DNA of 64,000 bases from contig NZ_RQXT01000001.1 of the NCBI RefSeq assembly GCF_003863365.1, positions 62,001 through 126,000 of the forward strand, given 5' to 3'. Positions 61,781 through 64,000 of the stretch are shown here, in pieces; position 1 is the stretch's first letter; every line of letters begins with the position of its first letter. The notes beneath the pieces were generated by a model. It was given only the letters and a program-made list of their open reading frames with translations, was not told the DNA's origin and ran no database searches. The translations under genes and the position numbers were made by a program. The stretch comes from Mesorhizobium tamadayense (GTDB lineage Bacteria; Pseudomonadota; Alphaproteobacteria; Rhizobiales; Rhizobiaceae).

Positions 61781-62254
61781 TCACTTGTAGGAGTGGACGA
61801 GATCCAGCGAGGCCACCGCGACGGCCAGATTGACACCGGTCTGCGCCTGGACGCTGAGCGGCTCCAGCATGAAGGCGCCGTCCAGTCCGCCGACCAGAAG
61901 ATTGGCGCCGCCGCCGGTCACGACGCTTGCCTCGGCGTTGACGCCATAATAGCTGCCGGCGAGGTCGCCCGCGTCATGGCTGCGCGTGGCGGCAAGCACC
62001 GCCCAGACGAGCTGGCCCTGATGCGTCTTGCCGACATCGACGCCGAGCTTGGACATCATGCCCGTGTAGATCTCGGACGGCCCGTGATGGGAGGGGCGGA
62101 AGACGCAGGAAACGCCCTTGTTGGAGGTGATGACGTAACCGACGCCACCGTCGATGGTGCAATCGAGCGTGCCGAGCCGGAGCGTGCCGGCGCTGACGGG
62201 AAAGGCGAGGACCGTTGTTGAAAGCGCGGCGGCACAGGCAAGTGTCTTGATCAT
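61781..62254 (-). CDS. DUF992-family exported protein
   Basis: 157 residues with a signal peptide (about 1-22, cleavage near VSA-GT). The mature protein matches the DUF992 pattern: GTLDCTIDGGVGYVITSNKG, VSCVFRP (one likely disulphide between Cys32 and Cys50), YTGMMSKLGVDVG and a Gly-rich C-terminal half. AAAGGA precedes the ATG at 62254. Function unknown; it is probably periplasmic. Confidence 0.85.
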   Translation of the reverse strand: MIKTLACAAALSTTVLAFPVSAGTLRLGTLDCTIDGGVGYVITSNKGVSCVFRPSHHGPSEIYTGMMSKLGVDVGKTHQGQLVWAVLAATRSHDAGDLAGSYYGVNAEASVVTGGGANLLVGGLDGAFMLEPLSVQAQTGVNLAVAVASLDLVHSYK

Positions 62255-62441
62255 TGGAAAGGTCCTTTCGCAAACTGGCCTCGGTTAACGGCCGAGGTGC
62301 TGGAGCGTTCCGCCGAAAACTTGGCGCGAGCATGGCAAGCGGTGACGCATTGCCGTTGGCGGTTAACGGATCGCTAGCGTGTCGGGACGGCAAAGCGGTC
62401 CAGCAGAATCAGCAAGCAAAAGCGGCGCGCGGCGCGCCGGC

Positions 62442-62545
62442 TAGAGTGGTTCACCGTTTCACGGAAACGCCGAACCGCTCTATCTCTTTGTTTTTACGCA
62501 ATTCCGGACGGAAAACCGTTGCACACTTTTCCTGGAATTGCTCTA
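62442..62545 (+). repeat. Bipartite palindromic repeat, copy E
   Basis: Hairpin 1 (62442-62482) has TAGAGTGGTTC/GAACCGCTCTA, with one G-T pair in place of G-C compared with copy B1. The linker is TCTCTTTGTTTTTAC, and hairpin 2 (62498-62545) has GCAATTCC/GGAATTGC and loop CCGTTGCACAC. It lies 15 bases beyond the stop of the TPR lipoprotein gene. The 305-base gap it sits in contains no other gene. Confidence 0.85.
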
Positions 62546-62559
62546 GCGCCGGCGGCGGA

Positions 62560-63411
62560 TCAGCTGGCGCCGGCGGAGGTGCGGGAAAGGCCGTCCTTGG
62601 CCGGTTGGTAGTTCGGGTCGAGGTGGACCGCCTCGCGATACGACTTGGCAGCCCTTACCTTGTCGCCGCGCCGCTCGTAGATCAGCGCCTGGTTGGCCCA
62701 GGCCTCCGCGTTCTTGCCGTCGAGCTTGATGGCCATGTTGAAGTCGGCGAAGGCGTTGTCCTCGTCGTTCATGGCGAGATAGGACAGGCCGCGGCCGTTG
62801 TAGGGCTCGGCGGCATCCGGCGCCAGCGAGATCGCGGTCGAGAAATCCTCGATGGCAAACTTGTGCTGGCCCTGGCTCTGATAGATCAAGCCGCGGTTGT
62901 GGTAAGCGCGGGCATCGGTCGTGTCGAGCTGGATCGCCTTCTGGAAATCGTTGAAGGCGTCCTGGGTGCGACCCGCCTTGCGATAGAGATTGCCGCGGCC
63001 GATATAGGCGGCATCGTAGTTGGCGTTGATCTGGATCGAGCGGTTGTAGTCGGCGAGCGCGGCTTCCTGGTTGCCGAGGAAGCGCTGGATGAGCGCGCGG
63101 TTCGAATAGGCCTGGTAGAAGTTCGGATTGAGCTGGATGGCGGTGTCGAAATCCTTGAGCGCCGCCTGGTATTGGCCGCCGCGGCCATAGGCCGAGCCGC
63201 GCACATTATAGCCTTCGGGATCCTGCGGATTGCGCTGGATCACCGCCGACAGCGAAGAGATGTTCTCGCTCGAGCCTTGCGCCTTGTCGATATTGGTGAA
63301 CTCGCCAGTCGGGGCCGTCTGGCATGCTGCAAGGGTCAGGCCCGAAAGCAGGGCCGCCGTCAGGGCGAAGCCGCGAAAAGCGGTTCTGCGCTCCACGGTA
63401 ATTGCGTTCAT
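62560..63411 (-). CDS. TPR-repeat lipoprotein
   Basis: 283 residues. The N-terminus has a lipoprotein signal (ALTAALLSGLTLAAC, lipobox Cys at residue 30). From about residue 55 it is built of seven or so tetratricopeptide repeats, with the recurrent pattern AL.D(Y/F)..AI..(N/D)P..A(Y/A)..RG. The ATG at 63411 has GAGGA. Such proteins act as periplasmic adaptors, similar in style to NlpI. No specific partner is evident here. Confidence 0.88.
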   Translation of the reverse strand: MNAITVERRTAFRGFALTAALLSGLTLAACQTAPTGEFTNIDKAQGSSENISSLSAVIQRNPQDPEGYNVRGSAYGRGGQYQAALKDFDTAIQLNPNFYQAYSNRALIQRFLGNQEAALADYNRSIQINANYDAAYIGRGNLYRKAGRTQDAFNDFQKAIQLDTTDARAYHNRGLIYQSQGQHKFAIEDFSTAISLAPDAAEPYNGRGLSYLAMNDEDNAFADFNMAIKLDGKNAEAWANQALIYERRGDKVRAAKSYREAVHLDPNYQPAKDGLSRTSAGAS

Positions 63412-63472
63412 CTCAGTCCTCACTGGCGCCGCGCCGTCAGGTCCGTTCCCTCTCCGAACCGTCTCGAATGCA

Positions 63473-63510
63473 TAAACAAAAAGGTGGCGGCGATTCCGCA
63501 TCGCGCCACC
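63473..63510 (-). terminator. Intrinsic terminator of rpsU
   Basis: Read on the minus strand, a GC-rich stem GGTGGCG-CGAT ... ATCG-CCGCCACC with one bulge ends in TTTTTGTTTATG. It lies 37 bases downstream of the rpsU stop. Stem, loop and T-tract together make it a good rho-independent terminator. Confidence 0.75.
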
Positions 63511-63546
63511 CTCGGTATCCTTCGAAAAGGACGAAAAATTGGCGTA

Positions 63547-63810
63547 TCAGCGCGGCGAACGCGATGCGCCGGCACCACCAGCCGGAGCCGGGCGCGGGGT
63601 CATCGGCAGCAGGCCCTCGCGCTGGGCGCGCTTGCGGGCCAGCTTGCGGGCGCGGCGCACGGCTTCCGCCTTCTCGCGGGCACGCTTCTCGGACGGCTTC
63701 TCGTAGTGACCGCGCATCTTCATTTCGCGGAAAATACCTTCGCGCTGCATCTTCTTCTTCAGCGCGCGAAGCGCCTGATCAACGTTGTTGTCGCGGACGA
63801 GTACCTGCAC
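63547..63810 (-). CDS. rpsU: 30S ribosomal protein S21
   Basis: 87 residues, S21 with the family core [20 protein letters not shown] and [20 protein letters not shown], then the basic [20 protein letters not shown] segment. A Pro/Gly/Ala-rich C-terminal tail of about 15 residues ends it. The start is most likely the GTG at 63810, behind AGGATTGCCC; a TTG two codons upstream is the alternative. The 190 bases up to the window edge should contain its promoter. S21 binds near the 3' end of 16S rRNA and helps in initiation. Confidence 0.95.
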   Translation of the reverse strand: MQVLVRDNNVDQALRALKKKMQREGIFREMKMRGHYEKPSEKRAREKAEAVRRARKLARKRAQREGLLPMTPRPAPAGGAGASRSPR

Positions 63811-64000
63811 GGGCAATCCTGTCTTCGAGTTTGAAATCAACAGGCATACGGTCATAGCCATAATGCCTCCGCGGCGGGTTGCACCGCGAATTGTGGCGGC
63901 TGATAGCAGAATCAGGCCGCCCTGTCCACTGCCGAATGAGCGGCGGAGGAGCAAATCGCAAGCGCGCCGCCATCGGGGCGGCGCTCGACCTAAGCCATCG

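Overview
The window is one contiguous piece of a high-GC alphaproteobacterial chromosome. Gene content, ABC-transporter-rich layout and the style of the interspersed palindromes best match Mesorhizobium or a close relative in the Rhizobiales. This is inferred from the sequences, not from a database search. I saw no transposase, integrase, phage gene, CRISPR array, or nod or nif gene. It reads as core and metabolic-accessory chromosome. Most genes are densely packed, and the high GC produces many long antisense open frames, which I ignored.

Layout. 1-6848 (minus): the high-affinity potassium uptake operon, in transcription order a 26-residue membrane ORF, kdpF, kdpA, a small membrane ORF, kdpB, kdpC and kdpD. 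kdpD runs off the left edge. 7226-11429: an NTF2-FAD monooxygenase fusion, an amidohydrolase with a RidA partner, and an NTF2-like protein. 11628-17497: a NYN-LOTUS protein divergent from a HerA-like ATPase, a LysR regulator divergent from an exported beta-propeller protein, and a small membrane protein. 17547-28206: a polyol or sugar regulon with two permeases, an ATPase, a binding protein, a sugar isomerase, a mannitol-type dehydrogenase and an SDR in one minus-strand operon. An RpiR regulator sits upstream, and a divergent Gfo/Idh/MocA dehydrogenase shares a candidate operator. 28213-31484: a TetR regulator and methyltransferase, a cupin, and small proteins.

31770-41076: an orphan nuoD, then a second sugar regulon (minus): binding protein, ATPase, permease, AraC regulator, a frameshifted SDR and an FGGY pentulose kinase. 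A 15-bp motif recurs upstream of the binding protein and of the AraC gene. 41258-44624: an SGNH hydrolase, a small exported protein, tRNA-Ser(GGA) and two membrane proteins.

44829-55861: a nucleoside uptake and salvage region. It holds a BMP-type binding protein, an ATPase and two permeases, cytidine deaminase, purine nucleoside phosphorylase and thymidine phosphorylase on the plus strand, then uracil phosphoribosyltransferase and adenosine deaminase on the minus strand. Together they import nucleosides, deaminate them, split off the sugar phosphate and recover the bases. 56030-59991: ubiE and ubiB, followed by coaBC. 59988-63810: an MFS transporter, a DUF992 protein, a TPR lipoprotein and rpsU.

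The most unusual item is coaBC at 58498-59991. Its reading frame begins with a complete FitA-type ribbon-helix-helix antitoxin fused in frame to the CoA-biosynthesis enzyme, and a perfect 13-bp inverted repeat, like an antitoxin operator, lies just upstream. A second notable item is a bipartite palindromic repeat family (copies at 10321, 31578, 31713, 35222, 43441, 61591 and 62442). One copy has different arm sequences yet keeps the base pairing and the central loop, which looks like compensatory change.
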